From: Chrysoperla carnea
Taxonomy: Eukaryota > Arthropoda > Insecta > Neuroptera > Chrysopidae
Reading direction: 5' to 3'
Assembly (NCBI RefSeq): GCF_905475395.1
Contig: NC_058339.1
Span: 6,208,001-6,272,000 of the forward strand
Length of the DNA stretch: 64,000 bases
Shown piece after piece: positions 59,776 to 64,000 of this stretch. A program made the position numbers and the translations under genes. The notes under the pieces were generated by a model that saw nothing but the letters and a program-made list of their open reading frames with translations, ran no database searches and was not told the origin of the DNA. Positions within the stretch are counted from its first letter, which is position 1, and every line of letters begins with the position of its first letter.

Positions 59776-59784
59776 TATATAAAA
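59776..59784 (+). promoter_or_regulatory. Putative TATA box of the second GH1 gene
   Basis: TATATAAAA 48 nt before the ATG, preceded by AACAATATCGT, in the same layout as upstream of the first GH1 gene. Confidence 0.6.
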
Positions 59785-59831
59785 GCGAAAATTTAAATAT
59801 TCAAAAACCTAATCTTCAAATAGAAAATAAA

Positions 59832-62327
<2,496 letters not shown>

Positions 62328-62365
62328 TAATTTAACAATCTTGTATTTTTTGAAATTTTTTCTCA

Positions 62366-62371
62366 AATAAA
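62366..62371 (+). promoter_or_regulatory. Polyadenylation signal of the second GH1 gene
   Basis: AATAAA 39 nt after the stop codon. Confidence 0.6.
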
Positions 62372-62739
62372 AATAGCTTTTCAGTAAGATAATAATATTT
62401 TATGTAAGAAGCAAGTGTTTTATTTCTAAAGCCACGGCCATACATACATAGACTTCCAGGAATATGAATTGGGAGTTTTTAATGCAGTTTCCTCCTCTTT
62501 AAGATTGTTCGTTTTTAAATTTCATTAATATTGATGGTTTTCGAAATATTGGCGAAAAAACGAAATACCGTTTTTTTTTATCTTTAATTGTTTATAACTT
62601 TTGCAATTTTTTCTTTATTAAAAAACGCTTTCGTCACATTTTTCACGTCATTCCGAATCTCACGAGGTATCATACGTATTTTTACGACCATTATCACCAA
62701 TTTGAACTCGTTGACTAGACTACATGTATAAGTACTAAA

Positions 62740-62955
62740 TACATTTTTCAAGTCAAAATTTCAAAACTGATTGTGTGGTAAACACTTCATTTATTGCTAA
62801 TTTATCAATCAACTCAGCTAAAGTGGTTTCTATTGTTGTTTAAATTAAAGTGTGCAACTGTATCTCTAAAAATAATATTTAGATACATATCACTGATTTA
62901 ATTTTCCAACAAGGTTATCTAGTTTTATGATATTTAGACATTTTTTGTCTACTCA
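62740..62955 (+). repeat. Duplicated block, copy downstream of the second GH1 gene
   Basis: Second copy of 59051-59270 in the same orientation. A weaker match extends to about 63000 ('ATATTCAGTCATAAGG' region). By analogy a further GH1 copy would be expected ~550 bp downstream, but none is seen before the window ends. Confidence 0.82.
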
Positions 62956-63004
62956 TTTAAAAAAAAGATATTCAGTCATAAGGAGTGACGACGAAAGTGA
63001 AAAC

Positions 63005-63930
63005 TTAAGTCTTTTTTTTAATTTTTTAATTAATGGTAGCATGGGCAACTAAAATTGCATACTTTGTAAATTAAAATGATTATGTCTTACGTCTGTAAGT
63101 AAACTATTATGATAAAATAATTTATATGACTATTTTCATATAATAAGTTATCAAACATCAAAAATCACTCAGTTAATAGTTAATTGTGCAGCTTTAATTA
63201 TTAATACCTGGATGACCGAGCCTTGCTCGTTATTTATTTTCAGTGAAACCTAGCTAGATCGATTTTTCGCACCCGAAACCTCCTGATTTTTTTTTAAATT
63301 TCTATTACCACTTAAATTTGACAAGTTTATAAAACTTGTGTTACCAGTGAATAAGTTATTATTTGGCTACAAGCAATTTAGGCTTTATTTTAGTAGGCTT
63401 TACATGGTTCCAACACCTTATTCTTCAATTTTAAAGTTAATTTCCAGGTCAACTCTTTTGGATATCTGTAAATTGGCATTTAAATTAAGCAATTTTATCA
63501 AATTTTGATACAACACGTTAAAAATATCTATAATTACTTTATATGATCGATATTTAGTGTAGTTGAACAGTAGAGATAAACTCTAATTAAAATGTAAATG
63601 TAAAATCTATTATGACGTTACATATACTAACTACATCGCAAAGCGGCGTTGGTTATTATTTACACCAATGATAGATAGATAGATGATACACATACATACA
63701 CAGACACAGACACGCTGCCTGGTATTATTTACATAAAATTTGATAAGCACGCACGTAGTAAATATAATATCTATCAGCAAACTATTTTGTTCATTTTACC
63801 ACAAGACATGACATTATGTCAAATTCAATTTCAATAAATTTTCAAATCTAAAATTAAAATATCATTTTAGTTATGTAATATAATAACATCATTTAATTTT
63901 GTCAGTTTTTTGTTCAAAAATTCATCAAAT
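63005..63930. other. Gene-free stretch after the GH1 cluster
   Basis: Holds a common-looking repeat piece at about 63205-63260 ('ACCTGGATGACCGAGCCTTG'), and a short GATA run at 63671-63683. No GH1 exon or other gene. Confidence 0.5.
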
Positions 63931-63934
63931 TGAT

Positions 63935-64000
63935 TTTTTTTTATCTCCAATTTCGATAAAACTCAGTATATAAGGTAACTTTGACCCAAAAAGTTCAAAA
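63935..64000 (+). repeat. R9 repeat, cut by window edge
   Basis: 'GATAAAACTCAGTATATAAG' and 'GTAACTTTGACCCAAAAAGT', as in intron 3 of the first GH1 gene. Confidence 0.7.

Noticed and set aside
62956..64000. Third GH1 gene after the downstream duplicated block
   Set aside because: I looked for the exon 1-3 motifs (signal peptide with donor, F-P-K-D-F, N-E-P) in this stretch and found none.

Overview
The window is AT-rich eukaryotic DNA, most likely from an insect. The evidence is two intron-containing, secreted glycoside hydrolase family 1 (GH1) genes of the insect beta-glucosidase/myrosinase type, short GT-AG introns, tRNA-derived SINEs, 5'-truncated non-LTR retrotransposons, and a degenerate CCTAA-like tract. 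I cannot name the order or species from sequence alone. Gene density is very low: the only two genes I can build completely lie in the last 12 kb (52.8-62.3 kb, both plus strand). Layout: 0-6 kb is gene-free and carries dispersed repeats. 6.03-6.34 kb is an intact MITE with 33-bp perfect inverted ends and an 8-bp target duplication. 7-20 kb has more MITE/foldback elements, a 316-bp tandem repeat (12.1-12.8 kb), palindromic satellite-like DNA (13.5-14.1 kb) and Helitron-like ends (15.3-15.7 kb). 20.8-25.5 kb holds two 3' fragments of one non-LTR retrotransposon, a tRNA-Leu-like SINE and several copies of an abundant ~560-bp repeat (called R1 here). 25.8-26.7 kb is an 859-bp element with 30-bp perfect inverted ends, repeated copies of a near-palindromic 19-bp motif and a minus-strand reading frame of 83 residues that I do not recognise. 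It is the best candidate in the window for something undescribed. 27-52 kb is again repeats: long hairpins at 37.3 and 39.1 kb, an RTE-like reverse transcriptase relic at 42 kb, a third non-LTR fragment at 43.3 kb, a coding-like relic at 44.1 kb, a second SINE family at 44.5 kb with 11-bp target duplications, and a MITE nested inside another repeat at 50.3 kb. 52.8-62.4 kb is the GH1 pair. Both genes have seven exons with identical intron positions and phases, similar TATA/ATG spacing and similar lengths (486 and 482 residues), so they are tandem duplicates. The downstream gene keeps all recognisable GH1 active-site residues. The upstream gene keeps both catalytic glutamates but has lost three conserved tryptophans, two of them at known glycone-contact positions, which suggests altered specificity or function. 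Between the genes lies a minisatellite plus CCTAA-like tract enclosed by a ~64-bp inverted repeat. A ~250-bp block duplicated on either side of the downstream gene marks the duplication unit. Repeat-family names R1-R14 are labels used only in this annotation. The assignments rest on reading the sequence, without database searches.
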